A stretch of DNA of 11,746 bases. It comes from Campylobacteraceae bacterium. GTDB lineage: Bacteria > Campylobacterota > Campylobacteria > Campylobacterales > Sulfurovaceae. The notes under the pieces were generated by a model. The model was not told the DNA's origin. It worked only from the letters and a program-made list of their open reading frames with translations, and searched no databases. Below, piece after piece: positions 6,264-11,746 of this stretch. Where the stretch lies: positions 1-11,746 of the forward strand of contig JALSHP010000303.1 of the NCBI GenBank assembly GCA_026982175.1, given 5' to 3'. The position numbers and the translations under genes were made by a program. Each line of letters begins with the position of its first letter. Position 1 is the first letter of the stretch.

Positions 6264-6288
6264 ATTTTTACCTAATTCCGTATTTTTT

Positions 6289-6300
6289 TTGGCATTATAT
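6289..6300. promoter_or_regulatory. Divergent promoter with overlapping -10 boxes
   Basis: TTGGCATTATAT carries, on the minus strand, TATAAT (6299-6294) for the FtsK/EssC-like gene (leader ~24 bases). On the plus strand it carries an extended -10 (TGG + CATTAT, 6293-6298) for the membrane-protein gene at 6325 (leader ~20 bases). Both starts use the same DNA, so polymerase could serve only one direction at a time. The same element, with one base different, lies at 9913-9924. Confidence 0.55.
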
Positions 6301-6324
6301 CACATTGCTTTATAAAGGATAGAG

Positions 6325-6765
6325 ATGTACTTGTGGAAAATTGGAAGCTTAAAAGAGGCGTTAAGAGAAAAGAGGGTGACACAAGAGCATAGGGCTTACT
6401 ATCTGCTACTTTTTACTTTGCTCTATTTTACTCTGTCTATTCAATCTTTAATTCAAATTAATGCTTTATGGAACAAAGAGATGATGGTGGTACAGATTTT
6501 AATCTCTTTTTTGGGTATTGCTTATGCGTACCATAAAAATGCAAATAGCAAAACTTTTGTGCAAAACTTTACAGCCATTGGGTGGGTATTTGTCTTGCGT
6601 TCACTCTTTTTCATGACCCTTGGCATGACAAACCTCTATGTTATGACCCATCTCTTTGGGATGGCAGAACTTTTTTCACCGAAAAATGCTATAATGGTCG
6701 GAATGGTTTTTGAACTACTGCTCTATTGGCGTATTGGCTCACATTTGGCAAGTTTAAAAGCGTAG
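6325..6765 (+). CDS. Four-helix integral membrane protein, function unknown
   Basis: A 146-residue protein with four predicted membrane helices at about residues 24-46, 53-70, 82-108 and 122-140, joined by short loops with basic residues (AYHKNANSK, SPKNA). The N-terminus is amphipathic and basic (LKEALREKRVTQEHR), suggesting a cytosolic start. I see no transporter or enzyme motif and no recognisable family. It starts with AAAGGA 5 bases before the ATG and is followed after 25 bases by the zinc-ribbon gene and then the YmdB-family gene. It is therefore probably the first gene of a three-gene operon, and its partners may be those proteins. Confidence 0.75.
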   Translation: MYLWKIGSLKEALREKRVTQEHRAYYLLLFTLLYFTLSIQSLIQINALWNKEMMVVQILISFLGIAYAYHKNANSKTFVQNFTAIGWVFVLRSLFFMTLGMTNLYVMTHLFGMAELFSPKNAIMVGMVFELLLYWRIGSHLASLKA

Positions 6766-6790
6766 ATTTAGGGTTAAAAAAGGGCTTTTT

Positions 6791-7048
6791 ATGTGCATCT
6801 CTTCATTTTTAAAATACATACTTCTCTCTGTCATAGTAGGGACAATGGTTATTTTTGCTATTTTTTTTGAAAATCTCTACTACTATATTCCTGCGATGAT
6901 GGCCGCGATTATGCAAAGTAGGGTACTGTGTCAAAAGTGTCAAACACCGATATTTAAAGAAAAAAATGGTTGGTATATCTTCACCGTGCGTCCTACTTGT
7001 AGAACCTGTGGGCATGACACGATGATTTGTGGCAAAGAGACAAAATAA
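6791..7048 (+). CDS. Small membrane-anchored zinc-ribbon protein
   Basis: An 85-residue protein of unknown function. Residues ~6-41 are hydrophobic (one long or two short membrane helices, SFLKYILLSVIVGTMVIFAIF then YYIPAMMAAIM). The C-terminal half carries paired cysteines, CQKC (47-50) and CRTCGHD (70-76), spaced 19 residues apart as in a zinc ribbon, plus C80. The ribbon would lie on one membrane face and could bind a protein or nucleic acid. AGGG at 6781-6784 is 6 bases from the ATG. Its TAA ends one base before the GTG start of the YmdB-family gene, so the two are very likely translationally coupled. I do not know a named family with this exact layout. Confidence 0.78.
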   Translation: MCISSFLKYILLSVIVGTMVIFAIFFENLYYYIPAMMAAIMQSRVLCQKCQTPIFKEKNGWYIFTVRPTCRTCGHDTMICGKETK

Positions 7049-7049
7049 C

Positions 7050-7865
7050 GTGAAATTAGCATTCATAGGTGACATTGTCGGCAAACCTGGGCGAGATATG
7101 ATTGCTAAACATCTGCCAAAACTGCGTGAAGAGCATGGGCTTGACTTGGTCATTGCCAATTATGAAAACGCTTCACATGGCTTTGGACTCACCAAAAAGA
7201 ATTGTGAAGAGCTTTTAGGTAACGGCATAGATATCATGACAGGAGGCAACCACTCTTGGGACAAAAAAGAGGTCTTTTTGCTCTACCGTGACTACCCTTT
7301 AATCCGTCCTATTAACTACCCACGAAAAAGCCCAGGTGAAGGTCTCATAAAGGTCAATGTTTTAAATCATGAAGTTGCGATTGTCAATGTGATGGGTCAC
7401 TACACCATGCCCATGGTAGACAACCCTTTTGTGATGATGGATGAAGTGGTAGATGAGCTTAAAAGCGAGGGTATTAAACACATCATCGTGGACATACACG
7501 CCGAAGCGACCAGTGAAAAGTTAGCCATGATGCACATTTTAAAAAAGCGTGTTTCAGCTCTATTTGGAACACACACCCATGTGGGAACAGATGACTTAAT
7601 GATTGTTGATGGGTGTTGCTATGTGAGTGATGTGGGTTTAACAGGTTGTCGTGATGGGGTCATTGGAATGGACAAAGAAGTACCAATGAATAAGTTTTTA
7701 ACAGGCATTGGTGGGCATTATGACATTGCTAAAAAATGTCAAGCCATTTTTCAGTTGATAGTTTTTGAACTTGACGATGAGGGGCGTGGGCTTAAGGCAC
7801 AAAAGATTAAGGTTTACGACAATGGGGAAGTGCGAAAGTTTGATGCTAGGCTTGAGAAGTATTAG
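7050..7865 (+). CDS. YmdB-family metallophosphoesterase (TIGR00282; cyclic nucleotide phosphodiesterase)
   Basis: A 271-residue calcineurin-like phosphoesterase; B. subtilis YmdB hydrolyses cyclic nucleotides and affects biofilm and motility decisions. All metal-site residues known for that protein are at identical numbers when the GTG at 7050 is the start: D8 (FIGDIVGKPGR), E39-N40 (NYEN), N67-H68 (GGNHSWD), H150 (DIHAEATSEK), H175 and H177 (GTHTHVGTDD). YVSDVGLTG (191-199) completes the family signature. A GTG at 7029 in frame would add seven residues (MAKRQNN) overlapping the zinc-ribbon gene. The fixed family numbering favours 7050, one base after the previous stop. The enzyme is probably active. 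In B. subtilis ymdB follows rny; here the partners are two membrane proteins. Confidence 0.93.
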   Translation: MKLAFIGDIVGKPGRDMIAKHLPKLREEHGLDLVIANYENASHGFGLTKKNCEELLGNGIDIMTGGNHSWDKKEVFLLYRDYPLIRPINYPRKSPGEGLIKVNVLNHEVAIVNVMGHYTMPMVDNPFVMMDEVVDELKSEGIKHIIVDIHAEATSEKLAMMHILKKRVSALFGTHTHVGTDDLMIVDGCCYVSDVGLTGCRDGVIGMDKEVPMNKFLTGIGGHYDIAKKCQAIFQLIVFELDDEGRGLKAQKIKVYDNGEVRKFDARLEKY

Positions 7866-7907
7866 TCTGAAAAAGTCTGTTTAACTCATCTCTTAATGCT
7901 TTTTAGC

Positions 7908-7913
7908 TATAAT
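7908..7913 (+). promoter_or_regulatory. Candidate -10 box for the leuD-leuB operon
   Basis: TATAAT (context TTTTTAGCTATAATCG) about 42 bases before the leuD ATG. It gives a start near 7920 and a leader of about 36 bases with a hairpin near its 5' end. No -35 match at normal spacing. Confidence 0.6.
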
Positions 7914-7928
7914 CGCGACCATATTTCA

Positions 7929-7944
7929 CGGAGATTTTTCTCCG
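7929..7944 (+). promoter_or_regulatory. Leader hairpin upstream of leuD
   Basis: CGGAGA (7929-7934) pairs with TCTCCG (7939-7944) around a TTTT loop, about 9 bases after the predicted transcript start and 11 before the ATG. No T-run follows, so it is not a terminator. A 5' stabilising stem or a binding site for a regulator fits better. No leader peptide with leucine codons is present, so classical attenuation is not supported. Confidence 0.55.
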
Positions 7945-7955
7945 ACTATTAAAGG

Positions 7956-8453
7956 ATGACTTTGCAAGGTAAAGTTTGGAAATTCGGTGACCATGTTGAT
8001 ACCGATTTAATTATTGCTGCTAGATACCTAAATACAAGTGAACCAAGTGAGTTGGCGAAACATGTAATGGAAGATGCAGACCCAGAGTTTGTTGCTAAAA
8101 TGAGTGAGGGTGACATTATTGTTGCAGGTGAAAACTTTGGCTGTGGTTCTAGTCGTGAACACGCACCCATCGCACTTAAAGCTGCTGGAGTGGCTGCGAT
8201 TATTGCTCCTACTTTTGCGAGAATTTTTTATCGAAATGCATTTAATATGGGCTTACCTATTTTTGAGCTTGAAGAATCAGCTGAGATTAATGAGGGTGAT
8301 ACAGTTAAAGTAGACATGGCAAAAGGTGAAGTGATTAATATTAGCCAAGCAAAGACTTATAAATTCTCACCAATTCCTGAATTTATGCAAGAGTTGGTTG
8401 ATGCAGGTGGATTGATTGCCTTTGCCAAACAAGAAATAGCACAAAAGGCGTAA
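7956..8453 (+). CDS. leuD: 3-isopropylmalate dehydratase small subunit
   Basis: The swivel-domain subunit of the [4Fe-4S] isomerase that converts 2- to 3-isopropylmalate in leucine synthesis; it pairs with LeuC, which is not in this window. The 165-residue chain has the short (archaeal/HacB-like) LeuD form: GKVWKFGDHVDTDLIIAARYL (5-25), GDIIVAGENFGCGSSREHAP (52-71, the substrate loop), IIAPTFARIFYRNAFNMGLP (82-101) and a small C-terminal domain. The start is uncertain: AAAGG (7951-7955) touches the ATG at 7956, whereas the TTG at 7962 has ideal spacing and would remove only two residues. The next gene starts one base after its stop. Homoaconitase or citraconate-type paralogues share the fold, but the adjacent LeuB settles the pathway. 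Confidence 0.94.
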   Translation: MTLQGKVWKFGDHVDTDLIIAARYLNTSEPSELAKHVMEDADPEFVAKMSEGDIIVAGENFGCGSSREHAPIALKAAGVAAIIAPTFARIFYRNAFNMGLPIFELEESAEINEGDTVKVDMAKGEVINISQAKTYKFSPIPEFMQELVDAGGLIAFAKQEIAQKA

Positions 8454-8454
8454 G

Positions 8455-9525
8455 ATGACCAGAAATTATAAAATTGCCGTTATTAAAGGTGATGGAATTG
8501 GGCCAGAGATTATTGATGAAGCTGTAAAAGTTTTAGATGCACTTTCAGCCAATATGGGCTTTAATTTAGAGTATGAAGAGCTTCTTATGGGAGGTTCTGC
8601 ACTTGATGTAACAGGTGTTCCTTTACCTGATGAGACCATTCAAGGGGTTAAAAAAGCAGATGCTGTACTTTTTGGAGCGATTGGTGGACCAAAATGGGAC
8701 AATGTTGAGCGTCATTTACGTCCAGAGTCGGGGCTTTTAGCCATTAGAAAAGAGATGGGAACCTTTGCCAACTTACGTCCTGCGATTGTGTATGATGAAT
8801 TGGTCAATGCTTCAACCCTTAAAGCCGATGTGGTTAAAGGGGTGGACATCATGGTCGTGCGTGAGCTTACAGGGGGTATCTATTTTGGTCAACCAAGAGA
8901 GCTTCTTGAAGATAGCGCTTACAATACCATGGTTTATACACGTGAAGAGGTGGAACGTATTGCACATGTGGCATTTGAAATTGCGATGAAACGTGACAAA
9001 CGTATCTGTTCTGTTGACAAAGCCAATGTACTTGAAGTGAGTCAATTTTGGCGTGAAACAGTCATTGAAGTTGCCAAAGAGTACCCAGAAGTTGAGCTTA
9101 CACATATGTATGTAGACAATGCAGCGATGCAACTTATTCGTGAGCCAAAACAGTTTGATGTTATTTTGACAGGAAATATATTTGGTGATATTCTCTCCGA
9201 TGCTGCTTCAATGCTTAGTGGTTCTATTGGGCTACTTCCAAGTGCGAGTACTGGTAAAGGGGTTGGACTCTATGAACCAATTCATGGTTCTGCTCCAGAC
9301 ATTGCTGGTCAAGGAATTGCCAATCCTTTAGCAACCATTTCATCGGCTTCGATGATGTTGCGTTATGCTTTAGGTGAGAGTGATGCAGCAGATAAGATTG
9401 ATGATGCGATTAAAAAAGCATTGGCTAAAGGTTACCGTACAGGTGATTTAGCTGCTTATGATGCAGAAGAAGTTTTATCTTGTTCACAGATGGGCGATAT
9501 TATCGCCAAATTTGTTTCTAAATAG
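8455..9525 (+). CDS. leuB: 3-isopropylmalate dehydrogenase
   Basis: Oxidises and decarboxylates 3-isopropylmalate to 2-oxoisocaproate with NAD+, the third step specific to leucine synthesis; cytosolic dimer. The 356 residues match the family throughout. GDGIGPE is at 12-18. The substrate residues R98, R108, R136, Y143 and K189, and the metal-binding D221, D245 and D249, all lie at the Thermus numbers plus four. HGSAPDIAG (277-285) holds D282, the position that gives NAD rather than NADP use. VRELTGGIYFG and VDKANVL separate it from isocitrate dehydrogenase. It is coupled to leuD (one base between stop and ATG) and followed by a terminator. leuA and leuC are absent here and must be elsewhere for a full pathway. 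Confidence 0.97.
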   Translation: MTRNYKIAVIKGDGIGPEIIDEAVKVLDALSANMGFNLEYEELLMGGSALDVTGVPLPDETIQGVKKADAVLFGAIGGPKWDNVERHLRPESGLLAIRKEMGTFANLRPAIVYDELVNASTLKADVVKGVDIMVVRELTGGIYFGQPRELLEDSAYNTMVYTREEVERIAHVAFEIAMKRDKRICSVDKANVLEVSQFWRETVIEVAKEYPEVELTHMYVDNAAMQLIREPKQFDVILTGNIFGDILSDAASMLSGSIGLLPSASTGKGVGLYEPIHGSAPDIAGQGIANPLATISSASMMLRYALGESDAADKIDDAIKKALAKGYRTGDLAAYDAEEVLSCSQMGDIIAKFVSK

Positions 9526-9534
9526 GCATGTGTA

Positions 9535-9565
9535 GGGTGCGTTTTCCAACGCACTCATAATTTTT
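9535..9565 (+). terminator. Intrinsic terminator after leuB with REP-like sequence
   Basis: GTGCGTT (9537-9543) pairs with AACGCAC (9548-9554) around TTCC, with an extra G-T pair at the base. ATAATTTTTACTTTT follows, 12 bases after the leuB stop. The GTAGGGTGCGTT...AACGCAC wording is close to a palindrome dispersed in many bacterial genomes (RAYT-linked REP sequences), so it may be a repeat recruited as a terminator. Confidence 0.7.
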
Positions 9566-9581
9566 ACTTTTCCTTTTATTC

Positions 9582-9887
9582 TTATTCTTTTCCCTCTTCT
9601 TCTTTCAACGGTTTATCAACAGCCTTAGCCATTACTTCAATGTAACAACTTTTCCAACCATCAGCAACAACTGAATTTAATTTTGTAGCAATCTCTTCAA
9701 AGGTACAAGCTGACGCTAATTCAGCACTCTTCCCAAATTTACAATCAAAATCCCAATACATGGTCTTCTTATTAGGTAAATCTTTTTTCTTTTCACGTTT
9801 TGCATATTTACGCAGTTCATTTTTAATGGCATCTACAGCTCGGTCTGGTTTAAGTCGCTCTTGTTCTATTTGAAATGTTTTTTTCAC
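9582..9887 (-). CDS. Small conserved protein resembling DUF6172
   Basis: A 101-residue soluble, highly charged protein. The pattern MKKTFQIEQERLKPDRAVDAIKNELRKYAKREKKK (residues 1-35), then WDFDCKFG (45-52), a helix with FEEIATKLNSVVADGW and a strand YIEVMAKA, matches what I recall of the DUF6172 family, whose function is unknown. Strand-helix order and the conserved WDFDC suggest a small alpha/beta fold; the ~25 basic residues allow nucleic-acid binding, but no motif proves it. The start is GTG at 9887, preceded by AGAGG 10 bases away; no ATG lies nearby. It is transcribed alone from a divergent promoter shared with the patatin gene. The tail KPLKEEEGKE is probably disordered. Confidence 0.75.
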   Translation of the reverse strand: MKKTFQIEQERLKPDRAVDAIKNELRKYAKREKKKDLPNKKTMYWDFDCKFGKSAELASACTFEEIATKLNSVVADGWKSCYIEVMAKAVDKPLKEEEGKE

Positions 9888-9912
9888 TAAGGTTACCTCT
9901 ATCGGTTAATTT

Positions 9913-9924
9913 TTGGTATTATAT
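9913..9924. promoter_or_regulatory. Divergent promoter with overlapping -10 boxes (second copy)
   Basis: TTGGTATTATAT provides TATAAT on the minus strand (9923-9918) for the small conserved gene and an extended -10 (TGG + TATTAT, 9917-9922) on the plus strand for the patatin gene. The minus-strand box lies 31 bases from its start codon, exactly as in the other copy at 6289-6300. Confidence 0.55.
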
Positions 9925-9956
9925 CTAAAAAGCAAAAAGCTAAAAAATGGATAGAG

Positions 9957-10712
9957 ATGAAAATAACATTAAGTTTAAGTGGTGGTGGATTACGAGGGGC
10001 TGCTCATGTGGGTGCAATTAAGTTTTTAGAAGAGCAAGGAGTGGAAGTGACAGCTATTTCGGGTTCAAGTGCTGGGGCAATTGTGGGACTTTTTCTAGCC
10101 AATGGACTAAAGAGTGTTGATATGTTGGATTTTTTACAGAATTTGGAGAAAAAAGAGTTGTTTGTGTGGGCGAGTGGAGATATTGGGCTTTTTAAGATGG
10201 AAAAAGTGGAGCAGAAGCTCAAAGAGATTTTAAAGGTAGAAAGTTTTGATGAATTAAAAATCCCTTTTCATATTTGTGTAACAAACATTGCCACAGGGGA
10301 GAGTGAATACATTCACAAAGGCAATCCCATTGAATATACCGTAGCATCTTCGACCATTACACCGCTGTTTAGAGCAAAAAAGATTGGAGAAAAGAGTTAC
10401 ATAGATGGTGGATTTTCAGATAATTTACCTGTTAAGCCAATGAAGAAGTATTATGAAAAAAATCTCGCTATTAATATTAACCCTTTACGTGGTGAAGCAC
10501 TAGACTCTTTTAAATCTTTAATGATACGTTCTATTCTTATTATGATTCGTTCAAACTCTATGCCTGCTAAAAAACTCACCGATGCTTTTTTTGAGGTTAA
10601 GGGTGTGGCAAACATGCATCTGTTTGATTTTACTGAAATAGAGAGTGCCTATAATGCAGGATATAATGAGTTAAAAGAACAATGGAATAAGCTATCTCAA
10701 AAGCTTGTCTAA
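9957..10712 (+). CDS. Patatin-like phospholipase (RssA/YchK type)
   Basis: A 251-residue serine lipid hydrolase with the Ser-Asp dyad of patatins. GGGLRGAAHVG (9-19) forms the oxyanion hole, GSSAG (36-40) carries the nucleophile S38, and DGG (150-152) carries the catalytic D150, preceded by ASSTITPLF (130-138) as in the family. There is no signal peptide or membrane helix, so it is cytosolic, perhaps peripheral to the inner membrane. Length fits the short RssA-like group rather than the larger secreted ExoU types. Natural substrate is not predictable; phospholipid or lysophospholipid ester cleavage is the family default. It has a GGATAGAG site before the ATG and an extended -10 at 9917-9922. 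It stands between the divergent small gene and purU, with 40 bases to the latter. Confidence 0.92.
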   Translation: MKITLSLSGGGLRGAAHVGAIKFLEEQGVEVTAISGSSAGAIVGLFLANGLKSVDMLDFLQNLEKKELFVWASGDIGLFKMEKVEQKLKEILKVESFDELKIPFHICVTNIATGESEYIHKGNPIEYTVASSTITPLFRAKKIGEKSYIDGGFSDNLPVKPMKKYYEKNLAININPLRGEALDSFKSLMIRSILIMIRSNSMPAKKLTDAFFEVKGVANMHLFDFTEIESAYNAGYNELKEQWNKLSQKLV

Positions 10713-10716
10713 AAAA

Positions 10717-10734
10717 TTGGTATAATTTTATAAT
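10717..10734 (+). promoter_or_regulatory. Candidate promoter of purU
   Basis: TTGGTATAAT gives an extended -10 (TGG + TATAAT, 10721-10726), about 26 bases before the ATG, and a second TATAAT follows at 10729-10734. The predicted leader is about 20 bases and holds AGGA at 5 bases from the ATG. The box begins only 8 bases after the patatin stop, so read-through from that gene is also possible. Confidence 0.55.
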
Positions 10735-10752
10735 ATATAAAGTAGGATAAAG

Positions 10753-11589
10753 ATGGAAAAGCGTGTACGAGTGTTAATAGATTGTGAAGATGCCAAAGGG
10801 TTAGTTTATAAAATTTCTAAAGTATTTTATGATAGAGATTTAAATATTGAGAATAACAGAGAATATGTCGACAAAGCTCATGGTCGATTTTTTATGCGCA
10901 CAGTGGTGACAGGTGATTTTGAAATTAAAGAGTTAGCGTCTGCATTAAAAAAAGTTGCTCCAGATGAAGCTAATTTACAAGTAGTAGAGCCAAAGCGTAA
11001 AAAGATTGTTATTTTGGTGACCAAAGAGTCTCATGCCTTGGGTGATATTTTAATTCGTCACGCATCAGGTGAGTTAAATGCTGATATTGAAGCGGTGATT
11101 GGAAATCATGATACCTTAGAAGAATTGGTATGTCGTTTTAACATTCCTTTTTTTAAAGTCTCTGCTGAGGGGATGAGTAGAGAAGCACATGAAGCAAAAA
11201 TGATGAAAGTAATTGATGAACAAAATTTTGACTATATAGTGTTAGCAAAATACATGAGAATTTTAACTTCTACTTTTGTTAAGGCTTATGCTAAAAAGAT
11301 TATAAATATTCATCACTCTTTTTTACCTGCATTTATTGGGGCAAATCCATACAAACAAGCTTATGAGCGAGGGGTAAAGATTATAGGGGCAACGGCACAC
11401 TATGTAACGGATGATTTAGATGAAGGACCAATTATTGCTCAAGATGTCATTCCCGTGAATCATAGACTAGAGTGGAAAGAGATGCAAAGAGCAGGACGAG
11501 ATGTAGAAAAGATAGTCTTGTCAAGGGCATTAAATTTTGTTTTAAATGATAGGGTTTTTGTACATGGAAACAAAACTATTGTTTTTTAA
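10753..11589 (+). CDS. purU: Formyltetrahydrofolate deformylase
   Basis: Hydrolyses 10-formyl-tetrahydrofolate to formate and tetrahydrofolate, balancing one-carbon pools and, in E. coli, feeding formate to PurT. The 278 residues (E. coli PurU: 280) comprise an N-terminal ACT domain (about 4-80: VRVLIDCEDAKGLVYKISKVFYDRDLNI and GRFFMRTVV), expected to sense an amino acid (methionine/glycine in E. coli), and a formyltransferase-fold catalytic domain from about 84. The active site is complete: N185 and H187 in NIHHSFLPAF, and D223 in DDLDEGPII. YMRIL (167-171) and GANPYKQAYERGVKIIGATAHYV (196-218) are typical. It differs from PurN by the ACT domain. The window also has folP, but they are not in one operon. 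No terminator is visible after the stop. Confidence 0.95.
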   Translation: MEKRVRVLIDCEDAKGLVYKISKVFYDRDLNIENNREYVDKAHGRFFMRTVVTGDFEIKELASALKKVAPDEANLQVVEPKRKKIVILVTKESHALGDILIRHASGELNADIEAVIGNHDTLEELVCRFNIPFFKVSAEGMSREAHEAKMMKVIDEQNFDYIVLAKYMRILTSTFVKAYAKKIINIHHSFLPAFIGANPYKQAYERGVKIIGATAHYVTDDLDEGPIIAQDVIPVNHRLEWKEMQRAGRDVEKIVLSRALNFVLNDRVFVHGNKTIVF

Positions 11590-11632
11590 TGTGGGCTTAA
11601 AATGGTTAAATTTAGAAATAAAAAAGAATTTC

Positions 11633-11652
11633 CACAAATTATTCACAAATTA
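11633..11652. repeat. Two CACAAATTA repeats one helical turn apart
   Basis: CACAAATTA occurs at 11633-11641 and again at 11644-11652, an 11-bp period. Both lie in the AT-rich tract just upstream of the strong promoter, about 45-65 bases before the predicted start. This is where an UP element or an activator would act. Confidence 0.5.
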
Positions 11653-11662
11653 ACAAAAACCC

Positions 11663-11691
11663 TTGACATCCCCAATAAAATTCTCTATAAT
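11663..11691 (+). promoter_or_regulatory. Perfect-consensus sigma-70 promoter of a gene or RNA beyond the right edge
   Basis: TTGACA (11663-11668) and TATAAT (11686-11691) are separated by exactly 17 bases, the ideal for sigma-70, followed by a GC-rich ACGCGTCC discriminator and a predicted start near 11698. The 70 bases upstream are AT-rich. This set (consensus boxes, GC discriminator, AT-rich upstream tract) is typical of rRNA and tRNA operons under growth-rate control. The last ~50 bases have no start codon with a ribosome site and could be the leader of a stable RNA. Confidence 0.85.
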
Positions 11692-11712
11692 ACGCGTCCA
11701 AGAACATTGGGG
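11670..11712. repeat. Inverted repeat flanking the -10 box and start site
   Basis: CCCCAAT (11670-11676), directly after the -35 box, is exactly complementary to ATTGGGG (11706-11712), about 10 bases past the predicted start. The arm centres are 36 bases apart. The right arm and a nearby GCTTA/TAAGC pair (11712-11730) lie in the transcribed leader. Confidence 0.45.
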
Positions 11713-11746
11713 CTTACTTAGAGTTTAAGCGAGTGATTTTTCGAGA

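Noticed and set aside
7866..7955. Leucine-rich leader peptide for attenuation of leuD-leuB
   Set aside because: There is no start codon with a ribosome site between the predicted transcript start and leuD, and no run of leucine codons.
8812..9132. Antisense open frame within leuB
   Set aside because: It is the reverse of highly conserved LeuB coding sequence with cysteine/histidine-rich nonsense composition.
9493..9507. GGCGAT/ATCGCC hairpin near the end of leuB as a terminator
   Set aside because: It lies in conserved coding sequence and is followed by AAATTTG rather than a T-run; the hairpin at 9537-9554 is the better terminator.
1..11746. Defence, toxin-antitoxin or prophage island
   Set aside because: No nuclease, toxin, integrase, methylase or reverse transcriptase motif is present; most genes are housekeeping or envelope proteins. 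The FtsK/EssC-like gene alone is not sufficient evidence.

Overview
The window reads as chromosomal core sequence from a low-GC, Gram-negative, free-living bacterium, most likely a member of Campylobacterota (Sulfurovum/Sulfurimonas-like). The grounds are AT-rich DNA, short leaders with TATAAT -10 boxes and mostly no -35 box, a dihydropteroate synthase with the ~120-residue N-terminal extension that I associate with this phylum, a PEB4-like secreted parvulin, and a LeuD-LeuB pair without adjacent LeuA/LeuC. The phylum call is inference; no rRNA is present to confirm it. There is no CRISPR array, tRNA, transposase, phage gene or complete mobile element.

Layout. 1-99: apparent tail of a plus-strand gene that enters from the left, with a strong inverted repeat. 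100-1010 (minus): secreted PpiC-type peptidyl-prolyl isomerase. 1080-3190 (minus): a two-gene cell-envelope unit of a 564-residue exported protein of unknown function and an 88-residue lipoprotein with a perfect 12-bp (Ala-Thr-Pro-Thr) repeat, closed by a clear intrinsic terminator. 3097-3485: AT-rich divergent intergenic region with palindromes and several candidate promoters. 3486-4622 (plus): folP. 4624-6263 (minus): three genes, namely an FtsK/EssC-like domain protein without a visible P-loop, the nucleoside phosphorylase PpnP, and a membrane-anchored coiled-coil protein whose stop codon lies one base from that of folP. 6325-7865 (plus): a probable operon of a four-helix membrane protein, a membrane-anchored zinc-ribbon protein and a YmdB-family phosphodiesterase. 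7908-9565 (plus): leuD-leuB operon with a 5' leader hairpin and a terminator. 9582-9887 (minus): a small conserved protein resembling DUF6172. 9957-10712 (plus): patatin-like hydrolase. 10753-11589 (plus): purU. 11590-11746: an AT-rich tract and a perfect-consensus sigma-70 promoter whose transcript leaves the window.

Functionally the window mixes envelope maintenance (parvulin, exported protein, lipoprotein, patatin), one-carbon/folate metabolism (folP, purU), leucine biosynthesis (leuD, leuB), nucleoside salvage (ppnP) and second-messenger turnover (ymdB family). I see no convincing new multi-gene system. The best leads are the envelope pair with its structured leader, the orphan FtsK/EssC-like domain protein, the zinc-ribbon/YmdB coupling, two divergent promoters built on the same TTGGYATTATAT element, and the very strong promoter with a flanking inverted repeat at the right edge.
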